DNA from: Pseudomonas sp. WJP1
Lineage (GTDB): Bacteria > Pseudomonadota > Gammaproteobacteria > Pseudomonadales > Pseudomonadaceae
Length of the DNA: 64,000 nt
Assembly: GCF_028471945.1 (NCBI RefSeq)
Contig: NZ_CP110128.1
Coordinates: 2,406,501 to 2,470,500, forward strand
Reading direction: 5' to 3'
Numbering within the stretch: the first letter of the stretch is position 1; each line of letters begins with the position of its first letter. A program made the position numbers and the translations under genes. Positions 23,500-33,348 of this stretch are shown here, one piece after another. The notes under the pieces are model-generated. The model did not search any database. It was not told where the DNA came from and worked only from the letters and a program-made list of their open reading frames with translations.

Positions 23500-24861
23500 T
23501 CAGAAATAAACTAACGCTTCCACAGTCCCGGTCAGTTGGTTTCGCGCATCACCCTGGCCGAAGGGATGCGCATCGTCACGGCCATTGAACCAGTCGTAGC
23601 GCAGTTCCGGGCGCAGTGACAGGTATTTGTTGAAGTCGTAACGCAGTCCCGTGGTCAGCGCGTTGAACGCGCCGCGGGCGGTGGAAGAGGGGAACAGGAC
23701 GTAGCCGTCCGGGTCATCAAAATGCTCGGCACGTACGGAAAACGACAAGTCCTTGCGTTGCTGGTAAGTCAACACAAGGTTAGCTCCCCACCAATGTGCG
23801 CCATCAAACCCGGGTCCGGTGACGATGTCCACGGTCGACGGCTTGCCGTCACCCGATTGACGGCCATAGACCATTTCACCGCCCATCGACCACCGCTCAT
23901 TGAACCTGTGCCAGCCGTTGAGCGAGTGTTGCTGTTTGAACTGGCCATCATGGGAGATCAGGCGACCGCGGGGCGTTTGTATGTCGCTGCGACTGTCGTT
24001 TTGTGAGTTACCGACCAGAAACTCATAGTCGATCCAGGTGTTCATGTCTGGCGTACGCCAACGCAGTGCACCGAGCAACGCCTTGCTGTTGTTGTTGTCG
24101 CGCAGGTTGCCCTGACCCTGGATCACGCCTAACTCGGCCCCGAACAACAGGCTGGAGTTGTTGACCAGGCGTTTGCCCAGCAGGAAGCCGGACACCGCGC
24201 CTGACTCGGTCATAAAGGCGTATGAACGGCTGGCAAACGGGTTGCGTGCGGCACGCACGTTGGGCGGGATTTCGTAGCCAAGGGCTGGGCCGAAAATGCC
24301 GGCAATGGCGGTAAAGCCGCCGGCATACGGCAAGTAGGCCGTGGCGGCGATGTTGGGTACGGCGAGGAAGTTCTGTTTGTCGCGTCGGGCCTTGTCCGGG
24401 TCGTCGTCGCCTGGAGAGTTGATGCCCCAGTGCATGTCCCAGCCGTAAGTGCGGGCTTGTTGGGCATTGCGTCCGTAGGCGGCTTCGAGCGTGAAGCCAA
24501 ACGACGCCTCGGTGGGGGCAGGGCCTGGCAATGGAGTGACACGGGGGACGAAGTTGGCCTTCAATGCTTTGTCGGCAAACAGGTGCAGCGTGGCAAGCTC
24601 AAAGCCTTCATCGCCGAACCCGGCCACTGGCGTGTTGGTCTGTCCGGACTCGCGATCCTTGTGGGATGAGTTGTTGTTGAGTGAATAACCGGCATCCAGT
24701 AATCCGGATACCTTGATGCCGTAGTCGCGCTCCAGGGAGTCACCGAAAACGCTGCGAAACACAGTGCCTTCGCCGACGTCGGAGGGTTGACCGGCCAGGC
24801 AATGTCCCGTTGCGAGGGCGAGCAGAACCGCACCAAACGATTTGACGTTGATGTTCTTCAT
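23500..24861 (-). CDS. BBP2/OmpL-like outer-membrane beta-barrel porin
   Basis: 453 residues with a signal peptide (MKNINVKSFGAVLLALATGHCLA) and an amphipathic beta-strand pattern ending in aromatic Phe (VEALVYF), typical of outer-membrane barrels. The start FRSVFGDSLERDYGIKVSGLLDAGYSLNNN and the WDMHWGINSPGDDD segment fit the BBP2 porin family better than OprD. Start set at ATG 24861; the in-frame ATG at 24900 would put residues before the signal peptide. It lies 60 nt downstream of the MFS gene and is a close paralogue of 34660-36021. Probable uptake channel for the substrate of this cluster. Confidence 0.8.
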   Translation of the reverse strand: MKNINVKSFGAVLLALATGHCLAGQPSDVGEGTVFRSVFGDSLERDYGIKVSGLLDAGYSLNNNSSHKDRESGQTNTPVAGFGDEGFELATLHLFADKALKANFVPRVTPLPGPAPTEASFGFTLEAAYGRNAQQARTYGWDMHWGINSPGDDDPDKARRDKQNFLAVPNIAATAYLPYAGGFTAIAGIFGPALGYEIPPNVRAARNPFASRSYAFMTESGAVSGFLLGKRLVNNSSLLFGAELGVIQGQGNLRDNNNSKALLGALRWRTPDMNTWIDYEFLVGNSQNDSRSDIQTPRGRLISHDGQFKQQHSLNGWHRFNERWSMGGEMVYGRQSGDGKPSTVDIVTGPGFDGAHWWGANLVLTYQQRKDLSFSVRAEHFDDPDGYVLFPSSTARGAFNALTTGLRYDFNKYLSLRPELRYDWFNGRDDAHPFGQGDARNQLTGTVEALVYF

Positions 24862-24921
24862 GGGGTTTCTCTTGTTCTTATTGGGGAGGCGGCCATCCAC
24901 TGGCCGCTTTTTTGTGGGTAC

Positions 24922-26256
24922 TTATTGGGTAACGGGCACAGCGGTGGTTCGATTCATGCGCCAGAAGCCAATGATGCCGATGGCCGTGATGCTGGCGGGA
25001 ACGGCGGCGGCCACCAGCAGATCACTGGTCGACCACTGCAGGGACAGGAGCAGGGCGCCGATAAAAGGGCCGCAGATGCCCCCCAATCGGCCGAGTCCCA
25101 AGGTCCATCCCGTGCCGGTGGCGCGCAGCGCCGTTGGATAAAAGGTGGCGGTCATGGCATTCAGTGCGGCTTGACCACCCAGGATGCCGAAGCCGGCAAC
25201 GGCAATGCTCAAGTAGGCCAGATTGATCGAGGTGTAGAAGTGGCTGAACAGCATGATGGCCACGGCGGAGACGATGAAAGTGGGGACCAGCACGGCGCCG
25301 AAGCCGCGTCGGTCGACAAACCAGCCAAGCAGCCAACCGCCCGCCAAACCACCAAGCCACATGGCTGTGCCGGCCAATACCGCTTGCGAGGGTGAATGGC
25401 CCGCGCCACTCATCAGCACCGGTGTCCAGGACGCGAGAAAGTAAACGCAGAGCATGTTCATGAAGTTGATCAGCCACAGCAACAAGGTGCCGACCAGCCT
25501 GCCATCGGCAAACAGGTGAGCGAGCGAAAGGCCTTTTTTGCGCGGTTCACCGATCACCAGGGTCGTCTGTTCGCCAATCTCAAGGCCCGGCTCAATGCGG
25601 GCGAGGATGGCCCGGACGCGGTCGAGTTGGCGCGAGCGCAGCACGCACCACTGCAGTGATTCGGGCAGTGCGAAAAGCATCAGCAAACCCAGGCACAACG
25701 GGGCGATGGCACCCAGGTAAAACACCGCCTGCCAGCCATACAGCGGAATGAGCGCTGCAGCAATGGCGCCGCCGACCAGCCCGCCGACAACCATCCCCGA
25801 CGAGACCAGCGTCAACAACATCACGCGGTTGTGCCGGGGGGCGTATTCGGTCACGAGCGTGGCAACGTTGGGCACGATTGCACCCATCGCGATGCCGGTG
25901 AAAAAGCGCAATGCAAGCAGGCCATCCACCGTGGTGGCCTTGGCGGTGAAGTACATCAGAACCGCCATGACCAGGGATGCGGTCACCAGCACGGGCCGTC
26001 GACCGACGCGGTCGGCAATCGAACCCAGGGCCAGTGAGCCGATCAACATGCCGAGCATGCTGATGCTGAACACCGGGCCCAGGTTTGCTTTGGCGATGCC
26101 CCATTCGGCGATGAGGCTGGGGGCGGCGTAGGCCATGGCTTGAATGTCGAAGCCATCGACGACCATGCACAGGAAGCATTGGATGAGCACAAGAATCTGA
26201 AAGGCGCCCAAGCGACTCCTTTCGACAATCGCGCAGATGTCGAGTTGATTGTTCAC
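24922..26256 (-). CDS. MFS transporter, aromatic acid:H+ symporter (AAHS) type
   Basis: 444 residues, twelve predicted membrane helices. The N-terminal DGFDIQAMAYAAPSLIAEWG and GSIADRVGRRPVLV motifs are those of PcaK/BenK-type aromatic acid importers. It is followed by a BBP2 porin and preceded by an NTF2-like gene in the same direction, consistent with outer- and inner-membrane uptake of one compound. The substrate cannot be fixed from sequence. Confidence 0.9.
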   Translation of the reverse strand: MNNQLDICAIVERSRLGAFQILVLIQCFLCMVVDGFDIQAMAYAAPSLIAEWGIAKANLGPVFSISMLGMLIGSLALGSIADRVGRRPVLVTASLVMAVLMYFTAKATTVDGLLALRFFTGIAMGAIVPNVATLVTEYAPRHNRVMLLTLVSSGMVVGGLVGGAIAAALIPLYGWQAVFYLGAIAPLCLGLLMLFALPESLQWCVLRSRQLDRVRAILARIEPGLEIGEQTTLVIGEPRKKGLSLAHLFADGRLVGTLLLWLINFMNMLCVYFLASWTPVLMSGAGHSPSQAVLAGTAMWLGGLAGGWLLGWFVDRRGFGAVLVPTFIVSAVAIMLFSHFYTSINLAYLSIAVAGFGILGGQAALNAMTATFYPTALRATGTGWTLGLGRLGGICGPFIGALLLSLQWSTSDLLVAAAVPASITAIGIIGFWRMNRTTAVPVTQ

Positions 26257-26368
26257 GGGAATACCTCTGTTGTAATTATTTTCGGTAAGAGCGGTGTTCT
26301 GAGTGCAGGGTCAAAGCGGTTGCCGTGCCTGGGAAATCCCCCTTGAGGGCGTGGGCGAAGAAGAGTGG

Positions 26369-26944
26369 TTAGTCGGCGAGCCAGGCGCTGGCCTCAGCCC
26401 GCATGTCCTGCTCCAGGTCGCTGCCGCGGGTGGCGAAAACCCGATTGAGCGGGAAGCCGCTTTTCTCCAGCAGATAGGCAAGCGGTGCGTACTCTCGTGG
26501 GTAGCGCGACACGGCTTGGTGATCGATCTCAACCAGGCCTTGAGGGAAAGTGAAGCTGCCCATGTCATAGATGCTCTGACGCTTGACCAGCTTCCAGGCA
26601 CCGTCGCGTTTTTCCACCAGGTCATAGAAGCGGTTGTGCGCGCTGCAGCCCAGGTTCAGATGGACGTTTTCAGCAACGATCACGGCATTGGTTTCGACGA
26701 CAGCCTTGTTGCCGTTGAGGCTGACCACTGGCGTACCGATCAGGTGCTTGGTACGCAAATCAGACTTGCCCATGCGCCGGGACCCCTCGACGAACTGCGC
26801 GAACGGGCCTTCAAACCAGGTGACTTCGATGATGCCGTCCGGGTGAGCCAGGTTGGCCAGTTGATCCCATTGGCCGAGATCGCGATGAATCCAGCCAGTG
26901 ATCAGATCGGTGATTTGAAGACGGTCTTCCAGGTAAGTCTGCAT
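26369..26944 (-). CDS. NTF2-like/SnoaL-fold protein
   Basis: 191 residues starting MQTYLEDRLQITDLITGWIHRDLGQWDQLANLAHPDG, the usual start of SnoaL_4/NTF2-like ring enzymes (helix, Asp, His). KHLIGTPVVSLNGNKAVVETNAVI and HNRFYDLVEKRDGAWKLVKR are the beta-sheet core. Such proteins act as small hydratases, isomerases or dehydrochlorinases, or as dioxygenase beta-like subunits. No partner alpha subunit is nearby. It would be first in the operon with the MFS and porin genes and is divergent from a LysR gene. Confidence 0.75.
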   Translation of the reverse strand: MQTYLEDRLQITDLITGWIHRDLGQWDQLANLAHPDGIIEVTWFEGPFAQFVEGSRRMGKSDLRTKHLIGTPVVSLNGNKAVVETNAVIVAENVHLNLGCSAHNRFYDLVEKRDGAWKLVKRQSIYDMGSFTFPQGLVEIDHQAVSRYPREYAPLAYLLEKSGFPLNRVFATRGSDLEQDMRAEASAWLAD

Positions 26945-27003
26945 CGGGATGTCCTTGGCAGGTGGTGTGTTGTCGATTCAGCATCCACCTCTGGACAGAT
27001 AAC

Positions 27004-27023
27004 TTCAAATAGATTGATATGAA
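27004..27023. promoter_or_regulatory. Possible LysR-type operator
   Basis: TTCA-N12-TGAA (27004-27007 and 27020-27023) in the 108-bp gap between the divergent 26944 and 27053 genes. The dyad fits a LysR-type site in size; unproven. Confidence 0.4.
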
Positions 27024-27052
27024 CGATTGATCATTAAATCTGATGGAGTTAC

Positions 27053-27961
27053 ATGCCCATGGATCTGCGTCATTTGCGGTATTTCCTGGCCGTTGCAGAG
27101 GAAGGTCATTTCGGCCGGGCAGCCCAGCGTTTGCACATTGTCCAGTCTGCGCTGAGCATGCAGATCCGCGCTTTGGAAGAGGAACTCGGTGGCCCGCTGT
27201 TCCTGCGTACCAGCCGTCGCGTGGAGCTGACCGAAGCCGGGGTGCTGTTGCGTGATGAAGCGCAGCGCACACTCGATCAGGCCGCGCATGCCCAGCGTGT
27301 GGTGCAGCGTTCCTTGCGGGGCGAGATGGGGACTGTTCGTATTGGGTTCGCGGGTAACGCGGTGTTCAGTGGACGGTTGATGGCTGACGTACGCGCCTTT
27401 CGAGCGGCGTACCCGGATGCTGAAGTGATCCTGCGTGAGTTGGCGCCACAGTTGCAGGTCGAGGCCATTCAGAATGGCCAGCTGGACCTGGGTTACGCAC
27501 CCAGTCATGGCGGTCAGGCTCTGGATAGCGATCTGTTGTTCGAGCGAATCGGCACGTGGCCACTGGTCCTGGCATTGCCCCAGGACCATCTCCTTGCGAA
27601 CCAGAAGTCCTTGCGCGTGCCCATGCTCGGTGGCGAGTCGTTGATCATTTACGCAGCACACGGCGCCGATGAGTACATGCTGGCGGGGTTGCGAAAAGCA
27701 TTGGGGCGCGAGCCCAAGGTCCAGCGCACCACCAGCACCTTGAGCGTGCTGGCGCTGGTGGCGGCCGGCATGGGGGTCGCAATGGTGCCAGCACCGTTAA
27801 TGCAGGTCACCATTCCGGGGCTGATCTATCGAACATTCGACGACGTTGAACCGCATACCGACTTGCTGCTGATCAGTCGTGCCAATGAAACCGGTGGTGC
27901 GGTGCGCGCATTCCTGAGGGTTGCGCATCAGGGTGGCGTGGCGGCTGCGACGCTTATCTAG
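27053..27961 (+). CDS. LysR-type transcriptional regulator
   Basis: 302 residues with an N-terminal winged HTH (MDLRHLRYFLAVAEEGHFGRAAQRLHIVQSALSMQIRALEEELG) and a periplasmic-binding-protein-like effector domain. GGAG at 27045-27048 serves ATG 27053 (MPMDLR) or ATG 27059 (MDLRHL). It is divergent from the NTF2-like/MFS/porin genes, which it probably controls, and the subfamily resembles BenM/CatR-type regulators of aromatic catabolism. Confidence 0.93.
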   Translation: MPMDLRHLRYFLAVAEEGHFGRAAQRLHIVQSALSMQIRALEEELGGPLFLRTSRRVELTEAGVLLRDEAQRTLDQAAHAQRVVQRSLRGEMGTVRIGFAGNAVFSGRLMADVRAFRAAYPDAEVILRELAPQLQVEAIQNGQLDLGYAPSHGGQALDSDLLFERIGTWPLVLALPQDHLLANQKSLRVPMLGGESLIIYAAHGADEYMLAGLRKALGREPKVQRTTSTLSVLALVAAGMGVAMVPAPLMQVTIPGLIYRTFDDVEPHTDLLLISRANETGGAVRAFLRVAHQGGVAAATLI

Positions 27962-27986
27962 TGCGCAAGATTGCGTTGTCGATCTG

Positions 27987-28469
27987 TCAGGCCGCGTTCA
28001 GCCTTCCGTATTGGCCGGAGAAGAATAGTAGTGGTCGCGCCTGTTCGGCCTCTACAAGTTCGACCACCTCAGCGATGTACAGTTGGTGATCGCCGGCGGC
28101 ATGGATCTGGACAACCCGCGCAACAATATGTGCCAGGCTGCCCTCGATGATGGGGACGCCCCGGACTTTGTTCATGGTCACGTTCAGCCCCTCCACGGCG
28201 CGGCCTGCGAAGTGGCCGCTGATGTGCTCCTGTTGTTCGGTGAGAAAGTTCACGCCGTAAAAGTCACCCGGCTGGATGTGCTTGCAAAAGCGTGATTCGT
28301 TTTTGATCGAGACCAGAATCAGTTGTGGCTCCAGCGACACTGAGAGGAAGGCATTGGCCGTCATACCCGCAGGCTCATTTTCCCGTTCGTAGGTCACCAC
28401 TGTGACACCTGTGGCAAATCGGCCCATGACACGGCGAAACTTGGCGGTGTCATTGTGTGCATCATTCAT
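27987..28469 (-). CDS. Flavin reductase component of a two-component monooxygenase
   Basis: 160 residues of the NAD(P)H:flavin oxidoreductase (HpaC/DIM6-type) family: FRRVMGRFATGVTVVTY, AFLSVSLEPQLILVSI, FYGVNFLTEQQEHISGHFAG. It supplies reduced flavin to the oxygenase encoded immediately upstream. ATG 28469 was chosen because GGAGA is about 7 nt upstream; ATG 28475 is too close to it. It ends 26 nt from the convergent LysR gene. Confidence 0.92.
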   Translation of the reverse strand: MNDAHNDTAKFRRVMGRFATGVTVVTYERENEPAGMTANAFLSVSLEPQLILVSIKNESRFCKHIQPGDFYGVNFLTEQQEHISGHFAGRAVEGLNVTMNKVRGVPIIEGSLAHIVARVVQIHAAGDHQLYIAEVVELVEAEQARPLLFFSGQYGRLNAA

Positions 28470-28527
28470 CGTCATTCTCCATTCGTTTGCCAAGCGGCCA
28501 GTGCGCCTGACCGCGCGAGTCGTGCAA

Positions 28528-29745
28528 TCACACCAGGGGTGTATTGGCCTCTTTGCCACACAGGATCCGACCAAACAGTTCCAGGTTGGTGGAGGTGCAC
28601 ACCACACCATGCAGATTGGCCACTCTGGCGTCGCGCCACAGGCGGTTGAATGGATTGGAGCTGCCTGCCAGGGAGCCGCCGCTTGCCGTTGCCAGCAAGT
28701 CGACACCTTCCCAGATCAGCTGACTGGCATAACCCGTGTCGCGGCGGATGCGCGCCCGCGTTTGCCGGTCCATCGCCGATCCAGCACAAGCGCAGGCGTC
28801 GATTTCGTCCACGCAACGCTCCACGACCAGGCGCGCGGCATCGAGCTTGGCCGAGGCCTCTCCCACCTGCAGGTGAGTGACTGCAGCCTCGTCCTGTTGG
28901 TTGTACCAGGTGTACTGGATGCCGCGGCCCGGCAGCTTGGCGAGAAATGTTTCCAGGGCTGCCTTGGCAATGCCCAGGGCGGGGAATACCAGAATGATTG
29001 CCAGCAACGGGATGAACGCGCCGCGATAAAGCGCTTCACCTTGCAAGTGGGTAGAGGCGTATTCGCCAGCGATAGCTTTGGACACCGACGCAATGCGCTC
29101 ATCGGGTACGAACAGATCTTTTACTGACACCGAGGTACTGCCACTTCCCCGCAGTGCCATAGTGTCCCAATCGTGTAGCAGTGTGATGTCTGCAACCGGT
29201 ATGAGGGCCAGGCCCTGATCCACGGTTTCACCCGCTTCATTGACGATTGGAATCCCGAGCAAGTCCCACTGTGCGTGATACACGCCGCTGTTGAATCCCC
29301 ACAGGCCTTCTTCGATGAGGATACCGCCCGCCACACGCTTGACCTTCGCTTTGCGTGGGGACAGCACACCGCTGCTGCGCACCTTGCTGCCACTGGCGAA
29401 GATGGGATCACTGACTGTCTTGGGATACAACGTTGCGAGCATCCAGTTGCAAATATTGATCAGGGAACAGGCCCAGCCAGCCGAGGCATCACCACGGCCT
29501 ATTTCACTGACCACTTCCATGTAGGTTCTGATGCTGGTTTGCAGACCGCCATGCTGGCGTGGAATCATCAGGTCGAAGGCGCCGATGGCATCAAGTTCGG
29601 CCACCGTTTTTTCGGGCAGGCGCGCCAGTTCATCGACTTCGCGCGTACGCGAACGCAAAGTCTCGACCAGACCGCTGGCGCGGGCGATCAACTCGCTTTC
29701 ATGGATGTGCTCATTGATCGTTGCGTTGAGGAGGACGGAGTTCAT
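28528..29745 (-). CDS. Flavin-dependent monooxygenase, acyl-CoA dehydrogenase fold (group D)
   Basis: 405 residues with the acyl-CoA dehydrogenase fold used by two-component hydroxylases such as HsaA, p-hydroxyphenylacetate hydroxylase C2 and DszC. Visible are the N-terminal helical part, GDASAGWACSLINICNWMLA, DWDTMALRGSGSTSVSVKDLFVPDER and the C-terminal SSNPFNRLWRDARVANLHG. Start set at ATG 29745, 8 nt after AGGA; an upstream in-frame ATG at 29787 lies inside the operator. It pairs with the flavin reductase at 27987. Ring hydroxylation is likely; the substrate is unknown. Confidence 0.88.
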   Translation of the reverse strand: MNSVLLNATINEHIHESELIARASGLVETLRSRTREVDELARLPEKTVAELDAIGAFDLMIPRQHGGLQTSIRTYMEVVSEIGRGDASAGWACSLINICNWMLATLYPKTVSDPIFASGSKVRSSGVLSPRKAKVKRVAGGILIEEGLWGFNSGVYHAQWDLLGIPIVNEAGETVDQGLALIPVADITLLHDWDTMALRGSGSTSVSVKDLFVPDERIASVSKAIAGEYASTHLQGEALYRGAFIPLLAIILVFPALGIAKAALETFLAKLPGRGIQYTWYNQQDEAAVTHLQVGEASAKLDAARLVVERCVDEIDACACAGSAMDRQTRARIRRDTGYASQLIWEGVDLLATASGGSLAGSSNPFNRLWRDARVANLHGVVCTSTNLELFGRILCGKEANTPLV

Positions 29746-29791
29746 GGCTTTTCCTGTTATTGAGATTATTGGATGAGCTTCTGACACAATA

Positions 29792-29820
29792 GTGACGAAT
29801 TCGTCACGGTGACGAATTCG
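29792..29820. promoter_or_regulatory. TetR-type operator between divergent genes
   Basis: Perfect 16-bp palindrome gtgacgaattcgtcac (29792-29807) followed after one base by a second copy of its first 12 bases (29809-29820), a 17-bp spacing. It lies between the monooxygenase gene (start 29745, minus) and the TetR gene (start 29905, plus) and could repress both. Confidence 0.8.
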
Positions 29821-29904
29821 ATATTAATAGAAATATATTTTTTTAGTAAAGATATAAATTAATCTATTCGCCGACGCGATTCGATGCGAAAAGGCATAAC
29901 GCAC

Positions 29905-30606
29905 ATGGAAAACACGGCAACATCTACGAACGACCTGGACGCACCGCTGGATCACCGAAGCGTGACTGCCCAGCGCAAGCGGGACGCGATGCGCGCGCGA
30001 ATACTGTCGGCGACCATGGACTTGCTGGAAGACCCCACCAAGGTTTCCGTCACCATCGAAGACGTCGCACGGGAGGCGAAAATTTCCCGGGGAGCTTTCT
30101 ACAAACATTTTTCTTCGCTGGAGGAGGCAGTAGCAGCCATAGGCCAGGAAGCGACTGATGGCATGACGCTGCATATCCTGCCCGTGTATGACGTACTGAC
30201 TCACCCGCTGGAACGCATCAGTACTGCGATGCGTCTCTTTTTGCTTCGCGCACATACTGACCGGCGCTGGGCATCGTTTTTCATCCGGGCGGACCTGGTG
30301 CAGGACCAATCGATCTTGCTGAAGTACGTGTTGGCCGATCTGGAGGCCGGCCGCCATGCCGGCTTACTTGACCTGCCATCGATGCAGGCAGGCGTCGATG
30401 CGTTGATCGGTGCGACCCTGGAAGGAGTTCGGAGCATGAACCAACGCAAAGTGGACGATCCGCAGGCTTACATCGATGCGGTCATTTTGATGGTGCTGCG
30501 CGGTTTCGGCGTGGAGAACAGGTTGGCGCATGAAGCAGTGGCCTTCTCCAGGGCGTATCTGAAAACGCGAGCTCAATCGGATGTGAATCATCCATCGAGC
30601 CCCTGA
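29905..30606 (+). CDS. TetR-family regulator
   Basis: 233 residues with a TetR HTH (residues 32-78: ILSATMDLLEDPTKVSVTIEDVAREAKISRGAFYKHFSSLEEA). Start set at ATG 29905 (MENTATS); an in-frame ATG at 29884 is closer to the operator. The C-terminal ligand domain is full length. It is divergent from the two-component monooxygenase and shares with it a region containing a strong palindrome. A GC-rich dyad overlaps its 3' end without a T tract. Confidence 0.92.
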   Translation: MENTATSTNDLDAPLDHRSVTAQRKRDAMRARILSATMDLLEDPTKVSVTIEDVAREAKISRGAFYKHFSSLEEAVAAIGQEATDGMTLHILPVYDVLTHPLERISTAMRLFLLRAHTDRRWASFFIRADLVQDQSILLKYVLADLEAGRHAGLLDLPSMQAGVDALIGATLEGVRSMNQRKVDDPQAYIDAVILMVLRGFGVENRLAHEAVAFSRAYLKTRAQSDVNHPSSP

Positions 30607-30656
30607 AGGGGGGCTCGCTCTGGCGATACCTGACGCTCTGGCGGCAAACCCGAATC

Positions 30657-31430
30657 TCAATCGTGCCAGCACCGATACCAGCCGTTTTTCTCGCTGATGT
30701 GCAACGGAGTCTGGTAGAGGTCCGAAAGGTGTGCGCTGGTCAATAGTTCGGACTTGGAACCATCGGCGACAATCTGCCCCTGCTTGATCAACACCACGCG
30801 CTCGATTTCCGGAATGATCTCGTCGACATGGTGGGTGGTGATGAGCAACGACCGGCCCTCACTGCAGAAACTGCGCAACAGCGTCAGCATGGCCAGGCTG
30901 GCACCCATGTCGAGACCGTTGGCCGGCTCATCGAAAATCAGCGCCTCGGGATGATGCACCAGCGCTCGAGCCAGCAACAGGCGTCTTTTCTGGCCTGTGG
31001 ACAGGCGTTGGAACATGCAGGATTCATCCTGCGAAATCCCCAGGCTGGCCATCATGGCGCGTGCCTGCTCGAGCTGAAGCTCGGTCGGTTGCAGGTGTTC
31101 ATGGCGGCCGATAGCGCCAAAAAAGCCGGAAACCACAACGTCCAACGCGCTGGTGTAGGGCGTGTAATCCTCTTGCAGGTCCTGTGACACGAAGCCGATC
31201 CTGTTCCGCAGTTGCCATAGATTCAGGCTCTCGCTGCCGAACAGCTTCAGATAACTGCCGTCCTGAGCCACCGGGTAAAGTTCCCGGTTGATCAGCTTGA
31301 GCAGGGTGCTTTTACCCGCGCCGTTAGGGCCGAGAATGGCAACGCGCTCCTGTGGCCCGATCTTCAAGGACAACTGGTCGAGCACTCGGGTCTGTTGCTG
31401 ATACGCGGTGACTTTATGGAGTTCAATCAT
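30657..31430 (-). CDS. Stand-alone ABC transporter ATPase
   Basis: 257 residues with Walker A GPNGAGKSTLL, Q-loop, signature LSTGQKRRLLLARAL, Walker B ALIFDEPANGLD and H-switch TTHHVDE. No permease or binding protein is adjacent. The signature LSTGQ and length resemble the YlmA/ModF-like single ATPases. It is 30 nt downstream of the chemoreceptor gene on the same strand, so they may be cotranscribed. The role is unknown. Confidence 0.88.
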   Translation of the reverse strand: MIELHKVTAYQQQTRVLDQLSLKIGPQERVAILGPNGAGKSTLLKLINRELYPVAQDGSYLKLFGSESLNLWQLRNRIGFVSQDLQEDYTPYTSALDVVVSGFFGAIGRHEHLQPTELQLEQARAMMASLGISQDESCMFQRLSTGQKRRLLLARALVHHPEALIFDEPANGLDMGASLAMLTLLRSFCSEGRSLLITTHHVDEIIPEIERVVLIKQGQIVADGSKSELLTSAHLSDLYQTPLHISEKNGWYRCWHD

Positions 31431-31460
31431 CTGAAAAACCTTGCAGGAAGTAAGCCCGGG

Positions 31461-33071
31461 CTAGATGCGAAACCTGTCGATGTGCCCGCGCAATCCGGCG
31501 GCCAACAGCGACAGTTCTTCGCTGGTCAAGTGTATCTGTGCAGCGCCCGCCGAGGTTTGTACGGACAGATCACGAATGCTGATCAAACTCCGGTCGATCT
31601 CTCGGGAGGCTTGAGCCTGTTGTTCTGAAGCACTGGCGATGACCACGTTCATTTGACTGATGGTCTCCACTGCAACACTAACCTCTTGCAAGGCAGCATC
31701 CGCTTCCTGGGCAATACCCAGGGTCGAGTGGACCCGTTCGGTGCTCTGTTGCATGGAGGACAGCGTGTGTGCCGCCACGCTACGCAAGGAACTGACCATG
31801 TGCTCGATTTCCTGCGTTGATTGCTGCGTCCGCAATGCCAGCGCCCGGACCTCTTCAGCGACGACGGCGAACCCGCGACCCGCTTCCCCGGCCCGTGCGG
31901 CTTCAATGGCTGCATTGAGCGCCAACAGGTTGGTCTGCTCGGCAATCGACCGTATCACTTCCAGTACACGGTTGATGCCGGACACGCTGCCGGCAAGCGC
32001 TTCGACACGATCGGCGGTAATCGAAATGCCCTCTGCCAATACCGATAGCGATTCAAGGGTTTCCATGACCCGGGCTTTTCCGGTTTGCGCCGCTGTGTCC
32101 GTGGTTCGTGACGCCAGCGCTGTCGCCGATGCGTTTCTCGCCACTTCATCGACGGCAGCGGTCATTTCATTCACGGCGGTGGCGGCTTGTTCGATTTCCT
32201 TGTTCTGCTCCTCAAGCCCGCTGTTCGCGGTCGCGATGACGCGATGAAACTGTTGCGAAGAATGCGCCAGCCGGATGGAAGAATCCATAATGCGCACTAC
32301 CGTGTCGTGAAGGTGAGCCTGCATGGTCCCAAGCGCCTGAAGCAACAAGGCCGGTTCGTCTTTCCCTGTGTCATTGATGGTGGATGTCAGGTCACCGCGG
32401 GCAATGTTCTGCGCGACATGGAGCGCATCGAGCAGGGGTTGGTTGATACTTCGGGTGTAGAGCGTCGCCAGCACGATCGTCAGCAGGGCGGCCAAAGCCA
32501 TCGCCGTGATGACGCCCGCCACCACTCGCTGACGCGTTTGTTGTTCGAACGCGGCGCCTTGTTGATAGTGCTGCAGGTAAAAATCCAGCAATTGACCCGA
32601 GCGTTCTCCCAGTTCCTTGGCGAATTTATCGATGGGGCCGTTCAAAATCCCGGTGGCTGCCTGGCGTTGACCTTCGGCTGCGAGCCGTATGACTTCAAGC
32701 TGTTCATGACGGAACGCATTTGACGCGTCCAGGTATCGCTGAAAAATCTCCCGTTCCGCCGGTTGCCGAAGTCGGGCGGCAAATGCCTCCTGTTGTTGGC
32801 GCACACTGTCGAGTACCTGCATCAGCGCCCGGTGATTGGCAGCCAGGGTCACCGGGTCGCTCAGCACGACCATGCGAAAGGTCATTATTCCGGCTCGATC
32901 CTCTGTGGTGTTCAACGCCGCCAGCCGGATGAGCCCAGGCACCCAGACCTCCCTGATCGCCTCGGACTCCACGCTCAACTGCCTGACCATACTCAATGCG
33001 AACAGGCCGAGCAGCAGCACGACCAAACCCACCAGGCCAAAGCCGAAAATCGAGCGCGGTGCCAACTTCAT
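31461..33071 (-). CDS. Methyl-accepting chemotaxis protein
   Basis: 536 residues: N-terminal membrane anchor ([22 protein letters not shown]), a periplasmic four-helix sensor (about residues 30-190), second anchor ([19 protein letters not shown]), a HAMP domain ([12 protein letters not shown]) and the signalling hairpin with [19 protein letters not shown] and [15 protein letters not shown]. No C-terminal CheR pentapeptide. Start set at ATG 33071; upstream in-frame sequence to 33161 does not look coding. Its place in a catabolic island suggests taxis to the substrate; inferred. Confidence 0.92.
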   Translation of the reverse strand: MKLAPRSIFGFGLVGLVVLLLGLFALSMVRQLSVESEAIREVWVPGLIRLAALNTTEDRAGIMTFRMVVLSDPVTLAANHRALMQVLDSVRQQQEAFAARLRQPAEREIFQRYLDASNAFRHEQLEVIRLAAEGQRQAATGILNGPIDKFAKELGERSGQLLDFYLQHYQQGAAFEQQTRQRVVAGVITAMALAALLTIVLATLYTRSINQPLLDALHVAQNIARGDLTSTINDTGKDEPALLLQALGTMQAHLHDTVVRIMDSSIRLAHSSQQFHRVIATANSGLEEQNKEIEQAATAVNEMTAAVDEVARNASATALASRTTDTAAQTGKARVMETLESLSVLAEGISITADRVEALAGSVSGINRVLEVIRSIAEQTNLLALNAAIEAARAGEAGRGFAVVAEEVRALALRTQQSTQEIEHMVSSLRSVAAHTLSSMQQSTERVHSTLGIAQEADAALQEVSVAVETISQMNVVIASASEQQAQASREIDRSLISIRDLSVQTSAGAAQIHLTSEELSLLAAGLRGHIDRFRI

Positions 33072-33348
33072 TTTTCTGAAAAACAACGGATTTTTCCTCA
33101 AAGAAGGGATCCTGGCAGGCACCCCTAAAGAGCAGGGGGGCACTGTCATGTCGAACACCAAACGAACCGGCGCCAGCTTGTGGCCGGCGCCGTTATTTCA
33201 ATGAAACGCTTGAGGGATGGTTCAGTGCCGGGCGGTCGTGGCGCCTGGCACTGGCATGCGCATCTTGTGCATGACGGGGCGTGTCGTCGTTGCTCATCAA
33301 CACGCCCATTCCGACATCCTGTCGCTCCCCGAATGGAGAGTGAATGCT

